64,000 bases of DNA from Desulfobulbaceae bacterium (GTDB lineage Bacteria > Desulfobacterota > Desulfobulbia > Desulfobulbales > Desulfocapsaceae). The stretch spans positions 1 to 64,000 of the forward strand of contig JAFLKM010000008.1 in NCBI GenBank assembly GCA_019163335.1, in the 5' to 3' direction. The notes beneath the pieces are model-generated. The model did no database searches, was not told the DNA's origin, and saw nothing but the letters and a program-made list of their open reading frames with translations. Of the stretch, positions 1 to 8,646 are shown piece by piece (position 1 is the first letter of the stretch; each line of letters opens with the position of its first letter). Both the position numbers and the translations under genes were made by a program.

Positions 1-894
1 AAGAACTTCTTCAACACGATATCATTCGCGAAATGAGTATTGCCGGCCTTCTCGAGACCTTGACCTTTATCGGTGGGACTTGCCTGCGGGCCTGTTATGG
101 CTCGAGCCCCGATGAGCGGGATAAGTGCCTTTCGCAGATAATTTTCTTGAAAAAAACAAGAAAATTATCTGTAAGGCACTAACAGGTTGAGTGAGGACTT
201 GGATTTTACGGGGGGAAAGAACTTCAACCGTGCGATCCTGAGCGATTTGGCGGCGATTCTTGTTGAAGGGTTGGAAGCTAAATATGGTTTGCAGGTTACG
301 GTGGGTGAGCCGAAGAAAGATACGGGGAACGTTGATACCTGGAAAATGACCGTGATCACCCGACCGGAACAAAAAACGCTGCCTTCCCAAAGAATAAACA
401 TCGATATTTGCACCCTGCCCAGCCATGATCGGCGTCCGATGATGTTGCGTAACCATTACGGTGTCGAGATGGGGACTTCCGGCCTGATCATCCAGGCGCA
501 AAGCCGGGAAGAAATCCTGGCTGATAAACTTGTTGCCCTGGCCTTTCGAGCAAACCGGCTGAAGAATCGTGACCTTTGGGATATCGTATGGCTGAAGCAG
601 CAAGGCATTGATCTGCCCCTTGATTTGATCCCGAAAAAGCTTCTGGATCGTCAGCGAAGTACGGCAGAATTTCTGGTTTCGCTGAATGAACGTAAGTCTC
701 AATTACAACTGGATAGAGCGTTACGGCTGGATTTTATTCAGGAAATGAGACGATTTCTGCCTGCACGCATCGTTGCCGAAACGATTGAGGATGAAGGGTT
801 CTGGCCTTATCTGACCAGCGTTATCGGTGCAGAATGTGAACAGGTGGCGCAGTCGCTTGGGAACGTTTCTGAGCCGATCAAGTTTAAGATGTAA
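1..894 (+). pseudogene. AbiEii-type nucleotidyltransferase toxin gene, split by a P repeat; 5' end outside window
   Basis: Reading from base 3 gives the N-terminal part of an AbiEii/AbiGii toxin-family nucleotidyltransferase, ending GGTCLRACYGS near base 104. A second part opens at TTG 187 with SEDLDF, the acidic half of the nucleotidyltransferase motif, and runs to a stop at 894. Deleting bases 107-185 rejoins the halves in frame as G-S-R-L-S-E-D-L-D-F, so one gene has been cut inside its active-site motif by a palindromic element. The 3' part (about 235 codons) carries the usual C-terminal region of the family (EEILADKLVAL, NRDLWD). AbiEii proteins act as GTP-dependent nucleotidyltransferase toxins paired with AbiEi antitoxins; the antitoxin would lie outside the window. 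The inserted element brings a stop codon, so the gene is very probably inactive. The family assignment is from recognised motifs. Confidence 0.8.
107..185 (+). repeat. P repeat copy 1 (two-hairpin palindromic element)
   Basis: It starts CCCCGATGAGCGGG (short hairpin CCCG/CGGG) and continues with a long hairpin whose arms are AGTGCCTT + CAGATAATTTTCTTG and their complement, ending GGCACTAA. It sits inside the AbiEii gene, so its ends are defined by the interrupted reading frame. No target duplication longer than about 2 bp is visible. Confidence 0.85.
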
Positions 895-960
895 GAATAT
901 CAACTTATTTTTCCTTAAAACACAATGTCGTTAACTTAAGCGGAGGAGCGTGGCAGTTGG

Positions 961-1023
961 TCAAAGCCCCCGCTTGATGTTAAGAGGGGGTTGGGGGAGT
1001 TAAGATACCACCGCGCTTGGCTT
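961..1023 (+). repeat. R repeat copy 1
   Basis: The core is CCCCCGCTTGATGTTAAG followed by AGGGGG, then TTGGGGGAGTTAAG. It shares the extra tail ATACCACCGCGCTTGGC with the copy at 1842. It lies between the AbiEii remnant and the HigBA-like pair; the rest of 895-1111 holds nothing recognised. Confidence 0.8.
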
Positions 1024-1111
1024 TAAAATTGTTGAGTCCTTGACTTCTGGCGAACTCTTAGCGCGGACTCGTTCAACTTGAAAAGTGTATCACTAAGTAC
1101 TATATTGAGAT

Positions 1112-1480
1112 ATGATTCTTTTAATGACGAAAGTTTTTTCAAAATGGGCATCTGGTCAGAATATCGATGGAAAGGAGTTTTCTGTTGCATTGACAGAAGT
1201 TCAGTTAGGTAAATTTGAGGCCAATCTTGGTGGGCATCTTTATAAAAAAAGGATTCGGTTTAAAGATAAAGGCAAAAGTGGCAGTGGCAGAACGATAATA
1301 TGTTACAAAAAAGATGATAGGGCTATTTTTATTCATGGGTTTGCCAAAAATGAAAAATCAAATTTATCAAAAAAAGAACTTTTTGCCTTAAAGGAATTTT
1401 CGAAAATTTTATTTAATTTGTCAGCGGAAGAAATAAAGAAAGCTTTAGAAAACGGAGATTTTATTGAGGTGAAAGCATGA
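1112..1480 (+). CDS. RelE/HigB-type toxin (type II toxin-antitoxin)
   Basis: A 122-residue basic protein with the signature of the RelE/HigB2-like toxin family (PF06296): GSGRTIICYKK near the middle, then AIFIHGFAKNE and a KKELFALKEF helix. Family members are ribosome-dependent or free mRNA endonucleases that halt translation. The gene overlaps the next one by 4 bases (ATGA at 1477), the usual coupling of a toxin-first HigBA operon. A second in-frame ATG at 1124 would give MTKVFSKW and is an equally good start; neither has a clear ribosome-binding site. The AT-rich coding sequence differs from the GC-richer core genes of this window, which fits horizontal acquisition. Confidence 0.85.
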   Translation: MILLMTKVFSKWASGQNIDGKEFSVALTEVQLGKFEANLGGHLYKKRIRFKDKGKSGSGRTIICYKKDDRAIFIHGFAKNEKSNLSKKELFALKEFSKILFNLSAEEIKKALENGDFIEVKA

Positions 1481-1782
1481 GAAAAAATATTGCAAAATCC
1501 ATTGTCAGTACCATGGCTGATCTGAACAATAGTGGATTAGTAAATGATATTACTATGAAAAATATTAACAACCTTTGTCTCCCGGATGTTCAGGAATATA
1601 CTCCCGATAAAATCATAGCAATAAGAAAAAAATTCAGACTCAGTCAAGCTGCATTGGCATGCATCTTCAATATCAGTCCGTCGACTGTTCAAAAATGGGA
1701 ACAAGGAAATAAGAAACCTACAGGTGCATCACAGAAATTATTGAACATCATGGAGCGAAAAGGTGTCGAGGCACTTATATAA
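1477..1782 (+). CDS. HigA-type antitoxin, helix-turn-helix
   Basis: A 101-residue protein whose C-terminal half is an XRE/HigA-type helix-turn-helix: DKIIAIRKKFRLSQAALA, then NISPSTVQKWEQGNKKP. The N-terminal 50 residues probably form the toxin-binding part. In this family the antitoxin neutralises the toxin and represses the operon. It starts within the stop of the toxin gene, so the pair is translationally coupled. No stem of an operator was identified upstream of 1112. Confidence 0.85.
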   Translation: MRKNIAKSIVSTMADLNNSGLVNDITMKNINNLCLPDVQEYTPDKIIAIRKKFRLSQAALACIFNISPSTVQKWEQGNKKPTGASQKLLNIMERKGVEALI

Positions 1783-1841
1783 ACAATGCATCTGGTTTCC
1801 ATTCGTTCCATGGGAACCAGATGAACCATCCAGCATAGGAT

Positions 1842-1904
1842 GAAGCCCCCTCTTGACGTTAAGAGGGGGTTGGGGGAGTTAAGATACCACCGCGCTTGGC
1901 TTTA
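1842..1904 (+). repeat. R repeat copy 2
   Basis: Stem CCCCCTCTT/AAGAGGGGG around GACGTT, then TTGGGGGAGTTAAG and the same ATACCACCGCGCTTGGC tail as copy 1. It is directly abutted by P repeat copy 2. Confidence 0.8.
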
Positions 1905-1905
1905 A

Positions 1906-1983
1906 CCCCGATGAACGGGATAAGTGCCTTTCGCAGCTCATTTTCTTGTAAAAAAACAAGAAAATGAGCTGTAAGGCACTAAA
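1906..1983 (+). repeat. P repeat copy 2
   Basis: CCCCGATGAACGGG, then hairpin arms containing CAGCTCATTTTCTTG and CAAGAAAATGAGCTG, ending AAGGCACTAA. Compared with copy 1, three bases in the left arm have changed together with their three partners in the right arm, keeping the hairpin paired. Confidence 0.85.
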
Positions 1984-2018
1984 CTGCCCGTGAATAGCGG
2001 GCTTCCGGGAGATTCAGT

Positions 2019-2993
2019 ATGTCGGCAACCGCTCAAGTTCGTGTAGGAATAATCGGAACAGGGGTGCATGGCTCACGGTATGCCAGGCATCTTCTTGGCC
2101 GTGAGGTGGAAGGGCTTGAGCTCTCAGTCATATCGAGACGTTCCGGGGCCGGTTCCGCGCAGGCTGGGGAATGGGCTGTCGGCTATCATCGCGATTGGCG
2201 GGATCTGGTTGCTGATCGGCGCGTGGATGCCGTCATCGCGGTGGTCTCTCCTGACCTGAACCCGGAGATCGCCCGACATTGCGCTGCTGCCGGGAAACCG
2301 CTTCTCGTCGAAAAACCGTTGGCCATAGATACCGGCCTTGCCCGCTCGATGATCGACGTCATGGGGGAAGCCGGCATCCCTCTCACCGTGGCCCAGACCC
2401 TGCGTTACAACCCGGTGATCCAGGAACTCAGGACGTCCATTTCTTCGGCAGGCGTCCTCTATGCCTTCTCCGCGACCCAGCGCCTCGAACCATCCTCCCA
2501 TCCATGGCTTGCCGATCCGAACGTTGCCGGAGGCGGCGTCATCCTTCACACCGCAGTCCATCTTTTTGACGCACTGAGATTCATCACCGGCCGCGAGATC
2601 GTGAGGGTCCGGGCCATTATGGAGAAGCGTCACAACCCTGTCCTTGAGGATCTTTTCGCGGCCCTGGTCGAGCTTGAAGGCGGCCTGATCGGCACGGTTG
2701 ATGCCAGCAAGGTTGGAGGCGCACGGTCAGGCAGATACGAATTCCTCGGAAGCGCGGGCCAGATCCAGGGGGATCAGGTCCACGGTCTTCTCGAATTCAT
2801 CCGGGGTGCCAAAAGGGAAGAGATGCCTGTCGCCCCAATGGTTCCAACCATCCCGGCCCTGCTTGCAGACTGGCTCGCCCTGATTACGGGGCGGGGCCCC
2901 AATCCAATCCCAGGCGAGGAAGGCCTCCGCGCCGTCGCCGCCTGCGAGGCCTGCCGGAAATCCGCCGCCGGGGATGAGTGGGTTTGGGTATAA
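2019..2993 (+). CDS. Gfo/Idh/MocA family NAD(P)-dependent oxidoreductase
   Basis: A 324-residue protein with an N-terminal Rossmann fold (VGIIGTGVHGSRYARHLLG, residues about 9-27) and the family's LVEKPLAID motif near residue 96. The C-terminal half has the usual substrate-binding sheet (GGGVILHTAVHLFDALRF). Such enzymes oxidise or reduce sugars, inositols or nucleotide-linked sugars. The start is ATG 2019 after a GGGAG-like ribosome-binding site at about 2007. Its stop codon is immediately followed by a partial R repeat (AAAGCCCCCTCTTG). It stands alone between repeats and its substrate cannot be told from context. Confidence 0.85.
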   Translation: MSATAQVRVGIIGTGVHGSRYARHLLGREVEGLELSVISRRSGAGSAQAGEWAVGYHRDWRDLVADRRVDAVIAVVSPDLNPEIARHCAAAGKPLLVEKPLAIDTGLARSMIDVMGEAGIPLTVAQTLRYNPVIQELRTSISSAGVLYAFSATQRLEPSSHPWLADPNVAGGGVILHTAVHLFDALRFITGREIVRVRAIMEKRHNPVLEDLFAALVELEGGLIGTVDASKVGGARSGRYEFLGSAGQIQGDQVHGLLEFIRGAKREEMPVAPMVPTIPALLADWLALITGRGPNPIPGEEGLRAVAACEACRKSAAGDEWVWV

Positions 2994-3070
2994 AGCCCCC
3001 TCTTGCCCGACGCACTAACCGTACATTTTTTTGGTGACAGGGCCTATCGTCTGCAGTAATTTAATTTTCC

Positions 3071-3152
3071 AATCCTGATGAACGGGATAAGCACCTTTCG
3101 CAGATTATTATATCTGGTAAAAAAATACGAAAACAATCGGTAAGACAATAAG
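3071..3152 (+). repeat. Degenerate P repeat copy
   Basis: AATCCTGATGAACGGGATAA, CACCTTTCGCAGATTAT and a TAAGACAATAAG end match the P family, but the long hairpin has decayed and the arms no longer pair well. A truncated R repeat lies just before it (about 2994-3007). Confidence 0.6.
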
Positions 3153-3208
3153 TTGATTATTGAAACGTTTGTTGCCTTTCTCCAAACATACATTAGTTCC
3201 TGTAAACT

Positions 3209-3400
3209 ATGAAATTCAAAGACGTCTTTTCATTTGTTCCGCCCCGTCCGCCGGTGCATGGCGATGCGGAAAAACGGGCATTGCGCCGGAAGGCTGCAAG
3301 TCTGGCGGCAACCGGCAATGTCCTGATTCAGAGCGGTCTGTTCGCCACCAAGGAAGATTTGGCGGAACGCAGGGCAATACTCCTTTATAATGAGAAATGA
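3209..3400 (+). CDS. Small hypothetical protein
   Basis: A 63-residue reading frame (MKFKDVFSFVPPRPPVHG start, rich in Lys, Arg and Ala) with no recognised domain. Its TGA stop overlaps the ATG of the next frame (ATGA at 3397), which suggests a real two-gene unit. No clear ribosome-binding site was seen. Function unknown. Confidence 0.4.
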   Translation: MKFKDVFSFVPPRPPVHGDAEKRALRRKAASLAATGNVLIQSGLFATKEDLAERRAILLYNEK

Positions 3401-4158
3401 GCGTCGTCCCCTCTGAAGACCAATCCACCATTCGTGAAATATGTGCCCTGTTTACGGAGGCAGAGCACGCCATCAAAGGTAAGCGATCACAGGGTACCGA
3501 ATCTTTCCGCGATCAGGCTGGCTTACGTATGACTTATACGCCGCGCCATCCTGTTTGCGAAAATCTCCGGCACCCTGTAACCGCTTACAATATGGGGTTC
3601 ATCGAATGGTATAGCTTCGCCCCGTGATCAGTTACCATCAAAGAGGTTGAGGACAGCGGCGGCGAGTTGATCGTTCCTGCTGTCAATCAGCTCCGCTACA
3701 CCGGAAACCATCTCGTTCGCTATCTAAGTGATCCTGGAGTTGAATCAGCCAGGGGAGAACTCGACGACGCCATCAAACATTGCAAACGGGCAACCTACGA
3801 CGCCTATGAAGCGGCCATCCTCAATCAATTGATGGAGTTCAAAAAGTTCAAGGACGACTATCGAAAGACTCAAATTACCACAGTCATTCCTGATTATCCC
3901 AACATCTCCGCAGATACGGAGAGAGCTCGACAATTTGCCCGCAATAACAATCAAGGAAAAACCCGGGGCGAACAATACCATGCCGCCAAAGATCACCTGC
4001 GCATCATTGTTGACAATGTCAGCAAGCTTGATGCCTGTCGCGATGAGTTGAACAAACAGATCAGCTAGGAGCGCCGGAATTTCTTCTGGAAGTTGCTCGG
4101 CTTGGTTATTGCCGCAGCGGGAACAGTTGCGGCAGTGTGGCAATGTCTTGGTTGTTAG
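3397..4158 (+). pseudogene. Decayed hypothetical gene with two in-frame stops and a C-terminal membrane segment
   Basis: One continuous frame runs from ATG 3397 to TAG 4156-4158 and is broken by TGA at 3625 and TAG at 4066. The middle part contains RYTGNHLVRYLSDPG, GELDDAIKHCKRATYDAYEA and a long helical region. After the second stop the frame still encodes NFFWKLLGLVIAAAGTVAAV, a plausible membrane helix, so it appears to have been one longer protein. A diverged fragment of the same gene lies at 10538-10648. No domain family was recognised. Confidence 0.6.
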
Positions 4159-4212
4159 TGACTTACCCCCGAACGTTGTCAAAAAAAACTAACCATCCCG
4201 CATGTGAACGAT

Positions 4213-4258
4213 AAAGCCCCCCGCTTGATGTTAAGAGGGGGTGGGGGAGTTAAGGCTT
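4213..4258 (+). repeat. R repeat copy 3
   Basis: AAAGCCCCCCGCTTGATG followed by TTAAGAGGGGGTGGGGGAG and TTAAGGCTTTA. It lies between the decayed gene above and the next small antitoxin-like gene. Confidence 0.8.
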
Positions 4259-4335
4259 TACGGTAACCTTGTCCCGATCTCCCTTTCCTAATCCAAATGA
4301 GCGGTGATAAACGATTTTCCAGGAGGTGAATATCT

Positions 4336-4557
4336 ATGGAAGCAGTTCGAAATGTTTACCGGCAATTGCCTGATATTTTAAAGATGCCAAAGAACCTGCA
4401 AAATCAGCGTGTCGAGGTTATCCTTATACCACTTGATCCCGTGATCAAGCGACGTGCGATGAAATCAGTGATTTCACCTATTGCCCGTTTTGCTGGTGCA
4501 TGGGAAGGCGAGATTCTGGTACGAGAAGATCAAGGCAATTATGGGGAACCAAATTGA
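4336..4557 (+). CDS. Small antitoxin-like protein, apparently orphan
   Basis: A 73-residue protein preceded by a strong AGGAGG ribosome-binding site (4321-4326). The sequence MEAVRNVYRQLPDILKMP, then QRVEVILIPLD and a C-terminal GAWEGEILVREDQGNYGEP, is typical in size and style of small antitoxins that accompany PIN or RelE toxins. No toxin gene follows: the next frame is an unrelated BrnT module. The antitoxin call is inference from size, style and setting. Confidence 0.55.
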   Translation: MEAVRNVYRQLPDILKMPKNLQNQRVEVILIPLDPVIKRRAMKSVISPIARFAGAWEGEILVREDQGNYGEPN

Positions 4558-4618
4558 CGAAATGATACCCGTTTAAGGTAACGACATTGCTGGGCAAATA
4601 AAAAAAAGTGAGTTATTC

Positions 4619-4891
4619 ATGGAATTTGAATGGGATAATAATAAGGCTTTAAAAAATCTAAAAAAACATGGAGTTTCGTTTCATGAAGCTGCATCAGTTT
4701 TCGGGGATCCTTTAGCAATTACCTTTAATGATCCTGATCACTCTGTTGACGAGGAAAGGTTGTTGACATTTGTAACTTCAATAACTGGAAAGATGGTTGT
4801 TGTATCTCATACTGAAAGAAAAACTTCCTTGCGCATTATTAGTGCCAGACTAATGGGGAACAATGAGAGGCTAATTTATGAAGAAGGTTAA
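4619..4891 (+). CDS. brnT: BrnT family ribonuclease toxin
   Basis: A 90-residue protein matching the BrnT family from end to end: FEWDNNKALKNLKKHGVSF at the N-terminus, VFGDPLAITFNDPDHS, then VVVSHTERKTSLRIISAR. BrnT is a RelE-fold RNase toxin of type II systems. The next gene overlaps its 3' end by 14 bases, giving a coupled toxin-antitoxin pair. The usual BrnA antitoxin is replaced by a different small protein. Confidence 0.9.
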   Translation: MEFEWDNNKALKNLKKHGVSFHEAASVFGDPLAITFNDPDHSVDEERLLTFVTSITGKMVVVSHTERKTSLRIISARLMGNNERLIYEEG

Positions 4892-5108
4892 ATGTAAAGA
4901 AGAGACGAGAATTGAATATAAGAAAGAAGATCTGGGTTTAGGTGTGCGTGGAAAATATTACAAAGAGTACAGTGAAGGACATAATCTTGTGCTACTCAAT
5001 CCTGAAGTGGCAAGGGCATTTCCTACCGAAAATGCTGTGAATGAAGCTTTATTATCTTTAATCAAGCTTGCAAAATCATTGAGTTGCCCGACAGATCGCC
5101 CAAGCTGA
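4878..5108 (+). CDS. Probable antitoxin partner of BrnT
   Basis: A 76-residue protein starting inside the 3' end of brnT (AAGAAGG before ATG 4878). The LGLGVRGKYYKEYSEGHN and FPTENAVNEALLSLIKLA stretches resemble the small GVRGKYY-type proteins commonly found beside BrnT toxins. This is not the classical BrnA fold. The last residues (SCPTDRPS) may be altered because the frame ends close to repeat DNA. Antitoxin role is inferred from coupling and known neighbourhoods. Confidence 0.65.
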   Translation: MKKVKCKEETRIEYKKEDLGLGVRGKYYKEYSEGHNLVLLNPEVARAFPTENAVNEALLSLIKLAKSLSCPTDRPS

Positions 5109-5180
5109 CTGGCGCACGCCTCTGGATATCATGGCAAGTCCTTTGTTAGGTGTGGTTCTGTGGTTTTTGAGGCAGTGGCC

Positions 5181-5224
5181 TAAACACCCTTTTGATGTTA
5201 AGAGGGGGTTGGGGGAGTTAAGGC
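5181..5224 (+). repeat. R repeat copy 4
   Basis: TAAACACCCTTTTGATGTTA followed by AGAGGGGGTTGGGGGAGTTA and AGGC. The left arm has decayed (ACCCTTTT), the right part is intact. Confidence 0.7.
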
Positions 5225-5264
5225 TGTGATCTTTCATTGCTTATTGGGAAGAAGTCAGGATCGG

Positions 5265-5600
5265 TTATTCCCCATACATTTCAGTAATGATTCTTCGTAG
5301 TTGAGATGCTTCGTCGATGGACAGTTGATCAATATTCTTCTTTAAACGTGTTTTGCTGATTGTTTGTATCTGGTCAACAGCAATTTCGGCTTGTTGGTCG
5401 GCACAAGTAATCTGCAGGCGTGTTCTCCATGTTGGGTGGAGTTTCGATGTTATTGGACAAACAACAATTGTTTCCAGATGGTTGTTCATATTATCATCGC
5501 TAATGATAACAACAGGGCGAATTTTGCTGATTTCACTCCCGAGGGTTGGGTTTAAGTCTGCAAAGTAAATTTCGTATCGTTTAGGCGTCAAAATCGTCAT
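5265..5600 (-). CDS. mazF: MazF/PemK-type endoribonuclease toxin
   Basis: A 111-residue protein when started at ATG 5600 (MTILTPKRYEIYFADLNPT). It shows the PemK/MazF pattern: GSEISKIRPVVIISDD, then ETIVVCPITSK and IAVDQIQTISKTRL. MazF toxins cut mRNA at short motifs. It overlaps the 3' end of the upstream mazE-like gene by 20 bases, so the two are translationally coupled. The frame is open further upstream, but only this start gives a family-like N-terminus. It is one of the few minus-strand genes in the island. Confidence 0.9.
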   Translation of the reverse strand: MTILTPKRYEIYFADLNPTLGSEISKIRPVVIISDDNMNNHLETIVVCPITSKLHPTWRTRLQITCADQQAEIAVDQIQTISKTRLKKNIDQLSIDEASQLRRIITEMYGE

Positions 5601-5853
5601 CCTCCAATCCGTCAAGGATTGCCTGGTCATACTTTGTCCAGTCTTCTCCCTCGTTCGCCATAGCTTTGTAGGTATCAGCCCAGGAGAGTTTGTCGTCTTG
5701 TTTTTTTCTGAGGAGAAGTCCACGGGCGGTTTCTTCCAAGACCAGTGAGTCAGTGAAACCATATTTTTGCAATAGACTTTTTGGTAAGCGAACACCCATT
5801 GAATTGCCTATGTGTATTATCTTTATATCTCTGGAGCGTAATGTTTCATCCAT
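5581..5853 (-). CDS. mazE: MazE-type antitoxin (AbrB/SpoVT fold)
   Basis: A 90-residue protein from ATG 5853, preceded by GAGGTG at the right distance. The N-terminal DIKIIHIGNSMGVRLPKSLL is the swapped-hairpin DNA-binding fold of MazE. The acidic tail (GLEDDDFDA) is typical of the segment that wraps MazF. It lies first in the operon, the normal antitoxin-first order, and is expected to repress its own promoter together with MazF. Confidence 0.9.
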   Translation of the reverse strand: MDETLRSRDIKIIHIGNSMGVRLPKSLLQKYGFTDSLVLEETARGLLLRKKQDDKLSWADTYKAMANEGEDWTKYDQAILDGLEDDDFDA

Positions 5854-6026
5854 GGCGGCACCTCGTATGATCTTGAATTTAGCCTGTGAGAGTTCAAGTG
5901 TTAACGGTATTAATGTAATTACAGTAGTCACATTGTGCCATGGGAAAAGAAAGAAAACAAGGCCAAATCATTCAACTTCCCTTTAGGCCCTTGGAAACTG
6001 CAAAATTACCAGATATTCACGATAAG

Positions 6027-6097
6027 TGTAGGTCGGACTTCAGTCCGACAACAGTGGTGACGGCTAACCCTGCTGTCGGACTGAAGTCCGACCTACA
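6027..6097. repeat. Perfect nested inverted repeat
   Basis: A 24-base arm at 6027-6050 (TGTAGGTCGGACTTCAGTCC plus GACA) is repeated perfectly in inverse at 6074-6097, 23 bases apart. Each arm is itself a palindrome (GTCGGACTTCAGTCCGAC-like). This is the type of REP-like sequence that occurs in many bacterial genomes. It fills most of the 376-base gap between mazE and the DUF1778 gene. Confidence 0.85.
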
Positions 6098-6229
6098 CAT
6101 TCAAAAACGGTAACTTGGTAATTTCTACATCCCTTAGACCCTTTTTCCCCGTGAACTGAAAAAGAATGACAATGTCAGTACGAACAGTTATGGTGAAAGA
6201 AAATACTGATAAATACAGGAGGTTATTTC

Positions 6230-7014
<785 letters not shown>

Positions 7015-7109
7015 CAAATTGAGTATTCGGAATTTTCCGAATTTCCAGAAATGAAAGTGGTGCAATTTTAGTTTGACCACATATTCTGAAACATCCACGC
7101 CCTGCGACG

Positions 7110-7150
7110 AACCCCTCCCAGCCTCCCTTTAACCAAGGGGAGGAGCAGGG
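7110..7150. repeat. S repeat copy 1 (CCCCTCCCAGCCTCCC palindrome)
   Basis: ACCCCTCCCAGCCTCCCTTT, AACC, then AAGGGGAGG form an imperfect palindrome. A second copy in the opposite orientation lies at 25741-25788. With the R copy at 7221 it takes up part of the 353-base gap before 7368; the rest shows nothing recognisable. Confidence 0.65.
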
Positions 7151-7220
7151 TTGAGGCAGATGGTGGGGTTGAGGAAATGGGGAATCTGGAAGGCCGGAAG
7201 GTGGAAGTTGTTGCGGAGGT

Positions 7221-7270
7221 CAAAATCCCCCTCTTGATGTTAAGAGGGGGTTGGGGGAGTTAAGGTTTTA
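7221..7270 (+). repeat. R repeat copy 5
   Basis: CAAAATCCCCCTCTTGATG, TTAAGAGGGGGTTGGGGGAG and TTAAGGTTTTA. The bases before it (GGAAGGTGGAAGTTGTTGCG) resemble those preceding R copies at 8569 and 9821, so the repeat unit may be longer than the palindrome. Confidence 0.8.
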
Positions 7271-7367
7271 CACCCTTACTCCTTTGCGGTGAGTTCACTT
7301 TTTTTATTGCTAATCCTAAATATCTGAGTCATTAATCCATAAATTAATATAAATATATGGAGTTATC

Positions 7368-8501
7368 ATGACTGAATTCATTAACCGGGCGGTCTCGCTC
7401 GCCTCATTTCTCGTGCCCGGCAAGGCGCTGATCATCTACGGGCCGCGCCGGGCCGGCAAAACGACCCTGCTTAAATCGTATCTTGCAACCTGTGGTCTAC
7501 GTTATCGCCTGGAAACGGGGGACGATGTCCGCATCCGGCATCTGCTCGGCTCGGGCGACTTGAAGCAGATTCTCGCCTTTGCCGAAGGCTACGACCTGGT
7601 GGCCATTGACGAGGCCCAACAGATTCCAGGCATCGGCATGGGGTTGAAGATTCTGGTCGACCATCTTCCCGATCTGCGGATCATTGCCACCGGTTCTTCA
7701 TCATTCGATCTGGCCGGTGCGGTTGGCGAGCCGCTGACCGGCCGCAAACGAACCCTGACCCTTTTCCCCATCAGCCAGATGGAGTTGAAACAGCAGTTCA
7801 ACAGCTACGACCTGCGTCAGCGGTTGGATGAGTATCTGATCTACGGGTCGTATCCTGAAATTGTCGTGACCGAGGGACGGAAGGAAAAGATCGAACTGCT
7901 GGAAGAACTGTCCGGGTCCTATCTGCTGAAAGACGTGCTGGCACTGGAACGTATCCGCTCCTCGCGCACCCTGCTTGACCTCTTGAAGCTCGTCGCTTTC
8001 CAGGTGGGCAGCGAAGTGTCGCTGAATGAGCTGGCCACCCAGGTCAAGCTGGATGTGAAGACGGTTGGCCGCTATCTGGACATCCTGGAAAAGGCTTTTG
8101 TCCTGGTTCGGGTGGGTGGCTTCAGCCGCAACCTGCGGAACGAGGTGACCAGCAAGGCCAAATACTATTTCCTCGACAACGGAGTGCGCAACGCCGTCAT
8201 CAGCCAGTACAACCTGCTCGATTCCAGAAATGACATCGGCGCGCTGTGGGAAAACTTCGTGGTGGCCGAACGCCTGAAAAAACGCGCCTACACCGGCATC
8301 TATGGAACCTGCCACTTCTGGCGCACCTACGACGGCAAAGAGATCGACTATGTCGAAGATCGCGACGGCGGGCTGTTCGGCTTTGAGTGCAAATGGTCGG
8401 TCACCCAGCGGGTCAAGCCACCCGCGAAATGGCTGGAGTCGTACCCTGGGGCAACCTATGAACTGGTGACGCCGGACAACTACCTTGAGTTTGTCGGGTA
8501 A
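7368..8501 (+). CDS. AAA ATPase with DUF4143 domain
   Basis: A 377-residue protein with a P-loop YGPRRAGKTTLLK near residues 25-37, a Walker B LVAIDEAQQI near 80 and a sensor TGSSS near 107. The second half is the DUF4143 region, with a winged-helix-like part (SLNELATQVKLDVKTVGRYLDILEKA) and a nuclease-like fold end (WRTYDGKEIDYVED, FECKWS). This architecture is common and often lies in mobile regions; its role is not established, though the D-x-E/C-K pattern resembles PD-(D/E)XK nucleases. No clear ribosome-binding site precedes ATG 7368. Confidence 0.85.
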   Translation: MTEFINRAVSLASFLVPGKALIIYGPRRAGKTTLLKSYLATCGLRYRLETGDDVRIRHLLGSGDLKQILAFAEGYDLVAIDEAQQIPGIGMGLKILVDHLPDLRIIATGSSSFDLAGAVGEPLTGRKRTLTLFPISQMELKQQFNSYDLRQRLDEYLIYGSYPEIVVTEGRKEKIELLEELSGSYLLKDVLALERIRSSRTLLDLLKLVAFQVGSEVSLNELATQVKLDVKTVGRYLDILEKAFVLVRVGGFSRNLRNEVTSKAKYYFLDNGVRNAVISQYNLLDSRNDIGALWENFVVAERLKKRAYTGIYGTCHFWRTYDGKEIDYVEDRDGGLFGFECKWSVTQRVKPPAKWLESYPGATYELVTPDNYLEFVG

Positions 8502-8568
8502 AAAAATGAGATGCTTGAACGGGCGCTGTTGTATGTGGGTGCAACCAAAGCCCGATTGTAGCGGAGGT

Positions 8569-8617
8569 CAAAGCCCCCTCTTGATGTTAAGAGGGGGCTG
8601 GGGGAGTTAAGGCTTTA
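8569..8617 (+). repeat. R repeat copy 6
   Basis: CAAAGCCCCCTCTTGATG, TTAAGAGGGGGCTGGGGGAG and TTAAGGCTTTA. The outer AAAGCC and GGCTTT also pair, giving a longer folded unit. Confidence 0.8.
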
Positions 8618-8646
8618 CGGCGAGGAGCAGGGCGGAAACTTGACTC

